This document shows, in pieces, positions 24,124 through 34,192 of a DNA stretch of 64,000 nt. How positions within the stretch are numbered: position 1 is the stretch's first letter; the number at the start of each line of letters is the position of its first letter. The translations under genes were made by a program, and so were the position numbers. The notes beneath the pieces are model-generated. The model searched no databases and was not told the origin of the DNA. It saw only the letters and a list, made by a program, of their open reading frames with translations. This stretch comes from Serripes groenlandicus (lineage: Eukaryota; Mollusca; Bivalvia; Cardiida; Cardiidae), in the NCBI GenBank assembly GCA_031761405.1, contig JASEVX010000006.1:28715627-28779626 (forward strand), in the 5' to 3' direction.

Positions 24124-24901
24124 AGTGTAACCATGTATTATGACGTACTGTAATGACATGAGAGGGACAATGCAGTTACCTCGAAAGAGAAGGTGTTTCA
24201 GAAGTAGAACAAATATAATTATACAAGGTTTACTTAAACCTAGAGACAAGTGAAGAGTTTTCCATGGTGTTGAGCTTTCCCATGTTTGAGCCACCGAGGT
24301 TAGACTAGATGTTTTGGCAAAATGATCTATTTTATAATGGTCAGGTCAAGTGATTTCCACCTTCTGTTGAACTTGTCAATAATGAATTAAGTGTCTATTC
24401 ATTATGAAAAGTGCAGTAGATCTGTGCCAATGATTCATGAGTGAAACAATGGATTTGAGATCCCCTGCTAACATTAAAAATTTGAATTAATACTTGGACA
24501 TCCTTGCTATACTAGATCCTAAAGTAGTGTGTTCATAAGATTTTTTCTAAAATTGACAGTGTCCTAATTTTTGACCAAACATGAGCAAGATTTGAACCTC
24601 ACTGGGTTTGATGGAAATGAAGTTCTCAAAGTTGTTTTTAATGAAGATTGGATGCAAAATGTGGCCTCTTAATGGGGTTTTCAAAAATTTGACCTATTTA
24701 CCTGGTGGCCTATTTTTTGACCCTGACTACAATTTGATGAAAATGAATGTTCTAATTTTTTTTATACAGATTGGGTGAAACATATGGCATCTAGTTTTGT
24801 TGTGCTGGGCCTTTTCAGGTAAAACATTTCGAGGTCATGATTGAACTTATGTCAAATTATTTAAGAATCCATCAATGTACAAAGAAATTAAAGACCTGAC
24901 A

Positions 24902-25027
24902 CTTTTTACAATTTTTTATATATATATATATTTTAAGCAACAGTGACCTTGACCCAATCTATGACACTATTTACAATTTTTATATATATATATATTTTAA
25001 GCAACAGTGACCTTGACCCAATCTATA
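24902..25027. repeat. 62-bp tandem duplication with (TA)n
   Basis: ACACT.TTTACAATTTTT, a TATATATATATA run, then TTTTAAGCAACAGTGACC and TTGACCCAATCTAT occur twice in a row with one-base differences. Confidence 0.9.
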
Positions 25028-25630
25028 TGTTACTTCAAAAACACATTGTGAGATCATGGTTGACACAGGGCCCGCGCTGTCGTTCGCCAAATGCGAAGAT
25101 TATTTTAAAGTGGCGAAGTTATTGCATGAGTGGCGAAAGGTTTTTATCATCAACATTTACCTGTTTTGGATATCAGTTTACGACATACAGTGACTGTTTC
25201 TGTTAATCTAAGATAATGCACCGCCATTTGATTCAATGTCGGGAACCAGTGACACTTTACAACATTTTTACCATTTTGACAACTTGTGTATTTCACACTT
25301 GTTTTATTGTTGTGAAGTGTTAACACACTCTTTATATATGGTTTATACAGGTATATGGATGTAACACGACATGTACCTGTGTTTGTGAGTTGGATTATGG
25401 GACTGGGTATAATCAGTTCTATGAATTTCATGTTATCACAAAACCGGCAATTTGATGTTGCGCACAATACCATACCTTTCAAACACAATCAGTAATCGCC
25501 GAAAGTATGTCACATTATATATGTTAGTCATAATAATAACAAATTCCTAAATGCCCTGACCCCTCACTAACAAAAACTTACATATTTTACTAGAAAACCT
25601 GTTTTAGATTTTCTTTCAACATACAGTTTA
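25028..25630. other. Unique sequence, nothing recognised
   Basis: The 112-codon minus-strand frame at 25150-25488 has no motif I recognise and no splice context that makes it convincing. Confidence 0.35.
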
Positions 25631-25860
25631 TTAACCCTTTCCCTCATACGGCAATTCTGCAGCAGACGACTTTGAACGTATTTTGTCAAAAAATAGAAAA
25701 TCTCCATAATTGAATGGATAACCTATGACAAAAAGTGGAAAACATTGTGGCAAAAGGAGAAATTGCACGTTTTGTGCAATTTCTTCTTTTGTCACTATGT
25801 TTTCAAAAAGCCGTCTGCTGCAGAGGCGTCAGAAAGTGTCTATATAAGGGAAAGGGTTAA
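25631..25860 (-). mobile_element. TTAA-flanked MITE, full length
   Basis: 230 bp between TTAA sites, in the opposite orientation to the 20028 copy (starts TTAACCCTTTCCCTCATACG, ends TAAGGGAAAGGGTTAA). Central hairpin GAAATTGCACGTTTTGTGCAATTTC. Confidence 0.9.
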
Positions 25861-25881
25861 ATGCTATGTCATCACAGACAC

Positions 25882-26084
25882 TTAACCCTTTCCCTCATAC
25901 AATAATTCTGCAGCAGACGACTTTGAAACTATTTTGTCAAAACATAGAAAATCTCAATAATTGAATGGATAACCTATGACTAAAAGTGGAAAACATTGTA
26001 GCAAAAGGAGAAATGGCTCACTTCTTTTGCCACGTTTAAAAAGCTGTCTGCTTCAGAAAGCATCTATATGAAGGAAAGGGTTAA
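25882..26084 (-). mobile_element. TTAA-flanked MITE, 21 bp from its neighbour
   Basis: Starts TTAACCCTTTCCCTCATACA and ends GAAGGAAAGGGTTAA, 203 bp. Half of the central hairpin is deleted (GAGAAATGGCTCACTTC). Same orientation as 25631-25860. Confidence 0.87.
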
Positions 26085-26157
26085 AGTAACATGGTTACAA
26101 TATGTCACGTTTTCTCGTCTTAGAAACATGTTTGAAAATAAGGATTAAAATGTTTAA

Positions 26158-27062
26158 CAAGAGGACCATGATGCCCAGGATCGCTCACCTGAGAATGGGC
26201 TATTTAAGACTCTTTCAGGGCCAATGGCAATATGAGGGTTTTGCCTGGCGGCAATGTTTGTTGACTGGAAGCATTTTCTGACAAAGCTTATTGATTTTAA
26301 ACTGTTTGTTACAAAGAAGTGTTAATAATTCTCAACACAAATGTAAATGAAATTATGCCTACTGTAGATATCATCAAGACAAAGTTTCAATATGCTCAAG
26401 TCAAAAATGCACCTTACGGAGTGTTACAAGATTTTCCTTCAATTTGACCTAGTGCCCTATTTTTGGACTCCACTTGACCCATATTCAAACTAGGCCTAGA
26501 TATTATCACGATAAACTTTCTGAAAAAATGTCTAGCTGCTCAAGTAAAAAATGCGATCTCTATACTGTTAACAAGATTGTTCTACAATTTGGCCTAGTGA
26601 CCTAGTTTTTGACCAGACCCATATTCAAAATTATCCTAGATATCATCAAGACAAATATTCTAACAAAGTTTCAACATGCTCAAGCCAAAAATGCAGCTTC
26701 CAGAGTGTTAACAAGATTGTTCTTCAATGTGGCCTAGTGACCTAGTTTATGACCCATATTCGTACTTGGCCTAGATATCATCCAGAGAAACTTTCTGATA
26801 AAGTTTCAAGCTGCTCAAGTGAGAAATGAGATCTCTATAAGTGTTATTCTGTTAATAAAATATTTCAACAGTATGGCCTAGTGACCTAGTTTTTGACCTG
26901 AACAGACCCATATTCAAAGTTAGATAAGTAAAGTTTCAACATGTTCACGGTAAAAACACAGCTTCCAGAGTGTAAACAAGATTTTCCTTCAATTTGGCCT
27001 AGTGTAGTAGTGACCTAGTTTTTGACCCGACATGATCTATATTGAAACTTGGCCTAGATATC
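26158..27062 (+). mobile_element. HINE/pearl-like element, 3'-truncated
   Basis: Starts CAAGAGGACCATGATGCCC and continues AGGATCGCTCACCTGAG. About five core repeats of ~130-145 bp follow, with the CAGAGTGTTAACAAGATT landmark near 26703 and 26967 and variants at 26415, 26565 and 26835. They belong to the core family of 15558-17391. No GAGCTAA end is found; it stops in TTGGCCTAGATATCACATTCC. Confidence 0.7.
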
Positions 27063-27540
27063 ACATTCCAGGGGAATGAACGTAGCCAAGTATGCTGTTA
27101 ATTAATTATGTTGTGAAAGTCCCCTCTTATGTTACTTTAATTATAACATTTCATATAATTAATTTCATAATCAAATTTTGAGAGGATTTGAAATGATGAA
27201 GGGCACATTTCGTCGGTATTTCTTCCATCCGAACTTATGACAAATTTACACAGACTGGAAAGGCTAAGGTTGTTCAAGATATTAACAAGCAAATGCATCC
27301 GGTGGCTGCATTCATTGACATTTTAGTATAATAATTGAATGGATTTTTTAGAACAGTTAGTTTATTCTTTCATTCAGATCAGTTTACAGACATTTAAATA
27401 AAATCTGACGCTGAACATTGGAAGTTGAACAACAAAACGAGTGAGAACATTTATACGATGCTTGCGGCATAGAACAGTCTTGCTGGGATAATTCTTTCGA
27501 AATGTTTAAGATTAGTAAACTATATCTTGGAATATTACTT

Positions 27541-27720
27541 ACTGTAATGCCTTGTCCTGCGAACATACATTTGTAAAGTTGATTTGAGGGAAGACGATAT
27601 CCAAAAGCGTACCGAAATGGTGTCAAACCCCGCTCTCCGATGACCGCGCATGCGTATATGTCGTTTTTACCGCTAGAGGCCCTTCGTTACGTCCAAAATC
27701 CGAGAACGACTTTACCAGGA
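27541..27720 (-). promoter_or_regulatory. Candidate CpG-rich promoter and first exon end (minus strand)
   Basis: About 27600-27720 is unusually CpG-dense for this window and has CGCGCATGCGTA at 27645-27656, 11 of 12 positions of the NRF-1 consensus YGCGCAYGCGCR. About 100 bp downstream on the minus strand an open segment ends in ACA|GTAAGT (exon end 27543, GT at 27542-27541), a near-consensus splice donor. The last eight codons before the donor, from an ATG, would read MFAGQGIT. What gene this might start is unknown. The site match is seen; the promoter role is inference. Confidence 0.35.
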
Positions 27721-27855
27721 AAGATCAAAGTTCCATTGCCTCTTTAGATACTCATTAATACACGATAACATCTATAGATACCGTAATGACAGTATTGTAG
27801 TTGGTCTCATCCTTTAAACAATACTGATATATACTTTTCTTTCATAGTTCTCTCA

Positions 27856-27889
27856 AGAGACATATAAATACATGTATTTATATGTCTCT
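27856..27889. repeat. Perfect 34-bp palindrome
   Basis: AGAGACATATAAATACA followed without spacer by its exact reverse complement TGTATTTATATGTCTCT. Confidence 0.97.
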
Positions 27890-28374
27890 GTTCTGTCGCA
27901 TTTCAACAAAAAATGCTGTAACATACTGTTTCTTAATTTTTGCAATGCCATTGTAAAATATACATTCACTTTCACTTCGAATAGTAATTTAGGAATGTTT
28001 TTCGATCAAATAGAGGTCTATTTTGCCGGTTAGATATCTTTCTTGGTAAAATAAGAGCTAGTCCTACCTGTATTTTTACATCTGATAAAGACGAATGTAC
28101 TTGAAACTGATTTGTAGTGTTGTATTCATTTATTTATATCTTCATCATACTTAAATAAACAATGTCGCCAATTTTAAAAAAATAAATGGGTTGACAATTT
28201 AGTAATTTGTATGACAGGTAATTTCCACCTATATACTGTACGTTAGTAGGAGCACTCCCTTAACTGAATTATTTCTGTAATGCACATGTTAAAGCTCAGC
28301 GTGCATTATATAACTATTTATTTTGCCTCCCACGAAATTCTAGCAATTTCATTAGTTAAAGCGTGTCACGTGCA

Positions 28375-28610
28375 GACCCCCTATATTTCTATAGGGGGTG
28401 AGTAAAGTAAAAAAGTCAGTTCATAGGTTGGTTTTCGCAGAGACGTCATATAAACACAGAGATAAGCGACACGCGATTGCAAATGCCTTACGGAGAACAA
28501 AATCCTTCAAACGGTGCAGACCCCCTATATTTCTATAGGGGATGAGTACATTCCATAGAGGGTGAGTAAAGTAAAAAAAAGTCAGTTCAAAGGTTGGTTT
28601 TCGTAAAGTG
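28375..28610. repeat. Direct repeats with a CCCCCTATATTTCTATAGGGG core
   Basis: GCAGACCCCCTATATTTCTA followed by TAGGGGGTGAGTAAAGTAAA and GTCAGTTCAAAGGTTGG occurs at about 28371-28440 and 28512-28605, the second copy with an internal partial repeat. The core is self-complementary (CCCCCTATA...TATAGGGGG). It shares CAGACCCCCTATATTTC with the array at 28716-28880. Confidence 0.8.
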
Positions 28611-28715
28611 GCTCTCAAATGTTACCAGTTACACAGTAAAGAGATGAAATGAATTGAAATAAATGTTCATGTTGAACCGGTGTATTGTTTTAAATAATAT
28701 ATCTATTCCAATTCC

Positions 28716-28880
28716 CACTACGGAAATATAGGGGGTCTGTAGGATGAATAGGGGGACTCGGCTATCGCCTCGCCCCCTATTAATCCTACAGACCCCCTAT
28801 ATTTCCGTAGTGGGTCAGTAACAAACCCAATAGCCTCGCCCCTATTAATCCTACAGACCCCCTATATTTCCGTAGTGGGT
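28716..28880. repeat. Long hairpin followed by a direct copy of one arm
   Basis: CCACTACGGAAATATAGGGG and GTCTGTAGGATGAATAGGGG at about 28717-28756 are inverted at about 28778-28818 (CCCCTATTAATCCTACAGAC, CCCCTATATTTCCGTAGTGG). The second arm, with flanking GCCTCGCCCC, is then repeated directly at about 28832-28880. Arms about 40 bp, loop about 22 bp. Confidence 0.92.
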
Positions 28881-28954
28881 AAGTAACACACCCAATAATT
28901 TATAATAATCATTTATACAATTGATCAATTTACAGATTAAATAAAAAATTGTAC

Positions 28955-29410
28955 CAATTTCAACAAGATACACAACAATTATGTCCTGCACAAAATTATA
29001 TCATGCACTTTTCCGTATACATTTTCATTTTTTAATAACTAGCCTCGCAGAACCTCAAAGCCTTGTGCTAAATATAGCGACACGGAATAAACGTCGTTAC
29101 TCAATAACCTAACCCCATACCACAAGGTATAATGGTACATCATGTTATGTACAGACTAGGTTAACGTTTTTAACAAGTTCAACAAGATACACACAAATTA
29201 CGTTCTGCACAAAATTATAATGCACTTTTCCGTATACATTTTCGTTTTTTGATAACTAGATAGCATCGCAGAACCTCAACGCAGGAACCTCAAAGCCTTG
29301 TGCTATATATAGCGCAACGGATTAAACGTCGTTACTCAATAACTTAACCCCATACCATGCAGTTTATGGTGGTATAATGGTACACCATTTCATGTACTGA
29401 CTAGGTCAAC
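28955..29410. repeat. Imperfect ~210-240 bp tandem duplication
   Basis: TTCAACAAGATACACA..AATTA, CTGCACAAAATTATA, TGCACTTTTCCGTATACATT, CCTCAAAGCCTTGTGCTA, AACGTCGTTACTCAATAAC and GGTATAATGGTACA occur in the same order at about 28958-29160 and 29172-29410. The second copy has small insertions, one of them a partial repeat of GCAGAACCTCAA. Confidence 0.85.
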
Positions 29411-30429
29411 TCCGTAAACCCTATACCTATTCAATAGCATAACCTCGATCGTATCGGGTGAATTTACAATGAAATAAGATAACTGATTGGGGTCAATTTT
29501 CGAGGTCTAAGGTTTGCATTTATTTTGAATAATTATTCTTACATTTATTGACGCTAACATTATTCTTACATTTACTGTTACTGGTTAAAGTTATTGGACA
29601 GGCTTCTCTATGCATAAATGTCTTTGCTTGGTACTGATTTTTAATGATTGTATGATAAGTAGCATTGTAATCAATTCAAGTAGATCTACATAAACTGCAC
29701 GAGCTGTATAGGCTGAATCATGAGCTTGATTCTCCTCGTTACTAGTAGTATGGGAATATGTAATATGCAATGTTTGGTAGCTGTCAGCAGCATTTTAACT
29801 TTGCGAGAAAACATCGAGAATTGCTTTCCATCTGGAGCCATTCAGACACATATGCGATATGTAGCAGTCTTCTGCGTAATTTAGAGATTTTGAGGTACTA
29901 GTCGAGAATTTCAGTTGACTCGATTACATTGTTGAACATTATAAGTAGCTTTAACAAGATCATCTATAGGCTTTCTCTATAATCCCCATTTGTCTAGCCT
30001 GGTTACCAAAATAATGGAGCCTTTTTTAATACGTGTCAGAGGTGAGACGTTATTGATCTCCCGAGAGTGTTATGGCGGTTATGTATACATGTAGCACTTT
30101 GGAAATATGTGGTGTTAGCAAAGTCAAAAAGTCATCATTTTCCTTACACATTCATTCTGGAATTAGATTCACAATAAAATCATGAAGTCATAATGAATTT
30201 TGTTTACCTTGTTGTCGAGACCATATAAGGCATCAGCCTCTCGGGTCCATTTCAGTGAAATTTTCAGCCCTTATTTGGGAAATGAAGCACTTTCTAATGT
30301 TAGTTCTACAGTGGCACTTATACAATTTAAAGTGTGACCTCTGGCACTAGTATGATGAAAATGGAATAACTTGTGAATGTCTGTCGACCTTGTCATTTTT
30401 TTTTTATAATTATACATGTTTCCACCATA
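29411..30429. other. Unique sequence, nothing recognised
   Basis: No gene, RNA or repeat supported. Confidence 0.4.
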
Positions 30430-31015
30430 TCAGCTCTTAATCTTCAGTATTGTATGGTTGAAAGTCCAAGTTCCTTAAGTCTGTTAGCGTATTGTTTGTT
30501 TTTAAGTGATGGTACTAGTTTGGTTGCTCTTTTTTAATATGTTTGTCTTCCTTTTGTTTATTACCTACCAAGCTGAACTTCCATATTCTAGACGTGGTCT
30601 TACCATACTTTTGTTTAGAATAAGTAACACCTCCTTGTTCATATGAGTAAACGATCGTTTAATGATACCTAGCATCCCGTTTGCTTTTTTTATCCTTTCA
30701 TACTTATGTGTTGATGAATATTTTGTTTATTGTCAACTGTGATTCCTAAGTCTATTTCTTTAGTAGTTTTTGATATCACTTTTCCGTCCATGTAATTTGT
30801 ATCATGTACGAGACGTAGATGTTTACATTTGTTTTTATTACATTTAAATAGCCAAGTGTTTGACCAGTTGAGCTCATTAGCATCTTTTTGAAGGTTTTTC
30901 TTATAGTTCAAGTTGTTCACTACTGAGTAAATTGGTGTATCGTAAGCAAAAATGATATCTTACTTACCACGTCTAGAAGGTCGTTAATATAGATAGTAAA
31001 CAAAATAAGTCCTAA
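30430..31015 (-). pseudogene. Non-LTR retrotransposon reverse transcriptase fragment (Jockey/CR1-like)
   Basis: Minus-strand conceptual translation in several frames gives, in order, the block SVLGLILFTIYINDLLD (normally before the catalytic motif), FAYDT where an active enzyme has FADD, then LQKDANELNWSNTWLFKCNKNK at a relaxed match, DLGITVDN, ANGMLGIIKRSF, RPRLEYGSSAW and RATKLVPSL. This is the palm-to-thumb order of LINE reverse transcriptases. At least three frame changes or stops lie between the blocks, and the second catalytic aspartate region is altered (YD for DD). Only about 190 codons of the RT remain, with no endonuclease. Dead copy. Clade is inference. Confidence 0.85.
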
Positions 31016-31097
31016 GACACTTAAGGTATATCACGTATAACAGGCGCTTCTTCAGTGTGAGTTATTTAAGACTACACTTTGTCTTCGTTCATTTAGG

Positions 31098-31325
31098 AAA
31101 TGTGACCAGTTTTATCACGGCGACAGTTCACTTATGTATGATCCCTGGGTAAACAAACCACTACTAGACTTGGACATGTGCCTTAACCATGGGCACTTGG
31201 CCAAGGGCACCCCACCAAAGCCATTACGCCGCGACTTGGGATCGAACCTGGGACGCTCGGTTCCAAATCCCCGACGCTTAACACTCGACCACGGCGGGTT
31301 TCTCTTGTCACAATGACTTTTGTCA
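31098..31325 (-). mobile_element. SINE of a second head type
   Basis: The minus strand starts CCGCCGTGGTCGAGTGTTAA (A box TGGTCGAGTG; leucine/serine-tRNA-like), with B box GGTTCGATCCC complementary to about 31233-31243. It runs through a body GGGTGCCCTTGGCCAAGTGC and reaches the tail GTGAACTGTCGCCGTGAT shared with the 22084 and 23828 copies. Both Pol III boxes are intact. A further SINE-tail remnant continues to about 31370. Confidence 0.87.
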
Positions 31326-31949
31326 ATCAATCAATTTCGAACCCACGACCAAAGGATTGATTGCCCTCGTTGTTACTTAATGACTTTAAGCGGCTGCCTT
31401 AAATAATGTGCTGATTTTTTGTGAAGCTCATCCAAAGAACATTTTTTTGTAAGGTGCATTGAAACATTATAAAATTTTTGCTTTTTTTGGACCTAGGTGA
31501 AAAGTATAATTTTTAATCATTGTATATTCTACTTGTTTTCGCCACAAGTGGAACGAACTTGGTTTGTAGATCTTCAAGGTAATAAAAAAAGAGAGAGTTT
31601 TTAGTCTACTTAACAATTCTGACCTTTAAGCAAATATTTATCATGAGTAATGTATTTTTTTTTTTATCAAATTCTATTTTTATTTGATAAAAGGGCCTAC
31701 GATTGGACAAAATGATAAACATACATGTATTTATGATTGAGGAGAATACATGTATGTCTTATCAGGTCAGGAGAAGGTCAATGTTGTTGGACAATACAAT
31801 ACAAAACAATTCTTAAGTATACAATTCAATAGAAGAAAAAGAACAAATATATTAACATACAAAGAAAGACATTAGCATTGAATTATCAATACTTAACATC
31901 CACCTCAAACATAGTGTCTTTAAATTTGACAGTTAAACTGGCGAATGTT

Positions 31950-33475
31950 ACTGGAAACAGTGATTCAAAAAGTGAACGTGAGCTGTAAAAACATTCTGTT
32001 GATACTCGAATTGACGCCTGGGGGTAGTGGTGCGCCCATAATACGGAGTACCCAGGCACAATGGTCTAGATTATGAAGCTCGTTAACAAATTGAATATCA
32101 AACAGAGAAAGAATTTTCCGTTTGAGTTCAAAGCGTATCACTTCTGTGCAGCTTCATTCGTGCAATAAATGAACTAATTCACCTTGGTATAGCATACCAG
32201 ATTTACTACAGGTAAAACGTGTTTTCGTGTCATGGGTCTTGGCCATAGTTTGGTAATAGTTGTTATAGTTGATCTAAGGGCGCTCAACTTGAAAACTTTG
32301 TAGAAGATGCTAGGTTCGATCCCTGGCTGTAACTCTTATAAAACACAACATGTACTCTTGGTTCATGGTGATGCGTTGTACCCATAAGGAATTATCTCGC
32401 AAAATAATCACTTGACGAACCGTATTCTTCCATACTGATTTAGTGGGCAGTGAACTATCCCGGAAATAATTGTTCAATATAAAATTTAGGTTGTATTTTG
32501 CTATTATACGAAAAATATCCGGTATGAACCCAAGCTTGACTGAGCTTTGGTCATTTAGGTACATTATATATTTTCATACACGTATTTCTTTTGTAATATA
32601 AGATACAGGGAGACAAAGAAATTTATGTAGGAACATTAGTTATTCGCTTTTCTATTTCGCTGTCTATCCTTTAAAGCCCGAGCGTAGACTCAGCTATGTC
32701 CGATCGCTTTCTAACTGAAAGTTCTTGAATCTTCTTTGCAAAGAAATGCTGAACAATCGTTAAGCTATTGTGATCAGTTTTCGTAATACAATTCCAAAGC
32801 TCTGATCCGTACACAATTGTTGGTCGGAAAATTTTGGAGAAAAGATTGGCGTAAACCAGTGGGTTTGCACCTTGGGGATGAAGACCCTGAACAACCATGG
32901 CAAACAGAGAGTTGCGGTCTTTTTGTATACGTTCTTTATACGGATTGATAATTTCATACTGGAATCATGGGTTATACCCAAATGCAGAATTGTTTTCACC
33001 TGCGTTAGAAACTGTTCTCCATACATTATATATTCGCTGGAGTCTTTACCTTTCTTGGTAAAAACGATAACGTTTGATGTGCTCACGTTCATCTCAACTC
33101 TCCATGTTTTGCAATACCGGTAGACAATATCAACTATTTTCTGTAACCGTAGAGGGAAAATGGCCAACAGAGATATGTCGTCAGCGAATGCAGGGTTACT
33201 AACAGGTATGGACATGACGTTAGTGCCTAGGTTACTGTCTTGTAATGTCGCTACAAGCTCATTGGTGTAACTAGGTATAGGAAGGTGGACATGACCCCTC
33301 CCTGGCATACGCCGCGTATTACGTTGAAGTAATAGACGTTTTTTTAGCGTAACGTACGACATACTTAATACCGGTATAGGAGGCTTGTAAATGAAGTTTA
33401 CCCACTAGTCCCATTCAGCAGAGTTTTAGGAACAATGATTTGGGTCTCATACTATCAAAAGCCTAAGAAAAGCAA
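31950..33475 (-). pseudogene. Non-LTR retrotransposon ORF2 fragment, frameshifted
   Basis: Minus strand. From 5' to 3': an AFDSM block with KLC and MGLVGK near 33470-33400 (RT motif A region), RGVCQGGVMSTFLYL near 33310 in another frame, then a 200-codon open segment (33362-32760) with FADDI at codons 59-63, MNVSTSNVIVF and LHLGITHDSS. It continues after a frameshift with PRPTIVYGSELWN-like residues (FRPTIVYGSELWN, codons about 24-36 of 32898-32671) and QHFFAKKIQEL. Further C-terminal parts lie at 32564-32310 (VKLGFIPDIFRI, SVWKNTVRQ) and about 32130-32000 (FELKRKIL, ELHNLDHCAWVLRIMGAP). The catalytic FADD is intact, but several frame breaks make it inactive. It lies on the same strand as 30430-31015 but is a different element. 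Confidence 0.85.
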
Positions 33476-33549
33476 GCGACGCAAACGTTACTTTGACGTT
33501 TAACGTTTGGACTGTTTGGAAATTGAATTGATGTCGCTGTCCCGGTACA

Positions 33550-33710
33550 GATTGCCCATTCTCGGCAATCATGGTGGAGGGCCCATGGGCAAGGAACATT
33601 TCCTAGTCTTACACAGGGATCATGAATAGGTGAACTTTCGCCGTTTTAGAACTGAAATAATATTGAAATCGTGTAAAAACCCAGTAAAAAACAAAAGTTG
33701 CCTTATATCC
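33550..33710 (+). mobile_element. SINE fragment, 3' part
   Basis: GGGCCCATGGGCAAGG, CAGGGATCATGAATAGGTGA and ACTTTCGCCG...GAACTGAAATAATATTGAAA match the body and tail of the 31098 SINE type on the plus strand. The head is missing. Confidence 0.65.
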
Positions 33711-34192
33711 TCATCATATATCATTCGTGTGTAGCAATAGACTTAAGTTCTTCGCCACTCTGCATTTTAATTGTTTTCGACTGGCGGTAGTGTACAAATG
33801 TCGATATATCGACATTACTTTGGATATATGTTATGATGAGCGCCAAATTAGTAGGGTGATGTCTGTAAGCCCTCAAAATCATCAGGATTATGTTTTTGAA
33901 AATGGATTGTTTTCATCTCTGAACTTCTTTTGCAAAAGAATACACACTCAACACTTTACAGCAATGTATCTACATCATGATTAATTTAGAAGAATATAGA
34001 TGAACAAGTCGCGTCTTCATAAATAAATGTAAACGAGATATATTGTGACTTAATATGTCATTTGTAAACATTGTGAATAAAGAGGTAATTGGTAGAAATT
34101 TGTTCTTCCTCTCCCAACCTATTTATACATACTTTAACTTCTTAACATCTTAAAGACACCTTGTCAGATTTCCTAATTGTCGTCTTCCCTAA

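Noticed and set aside
25150..25488. 112-codon minus-strand frame as a small gene
   Set aside because: No motif, no good start or splice context, AT-rich composition like its surroundings.
32293..32325. tRNA or SINE head suggested by GGTTCGATCCCTGGC
   Set aside because: Lies inside the LINE ORF2 remnant on the opposite strand with no convincing A box; likely chance.
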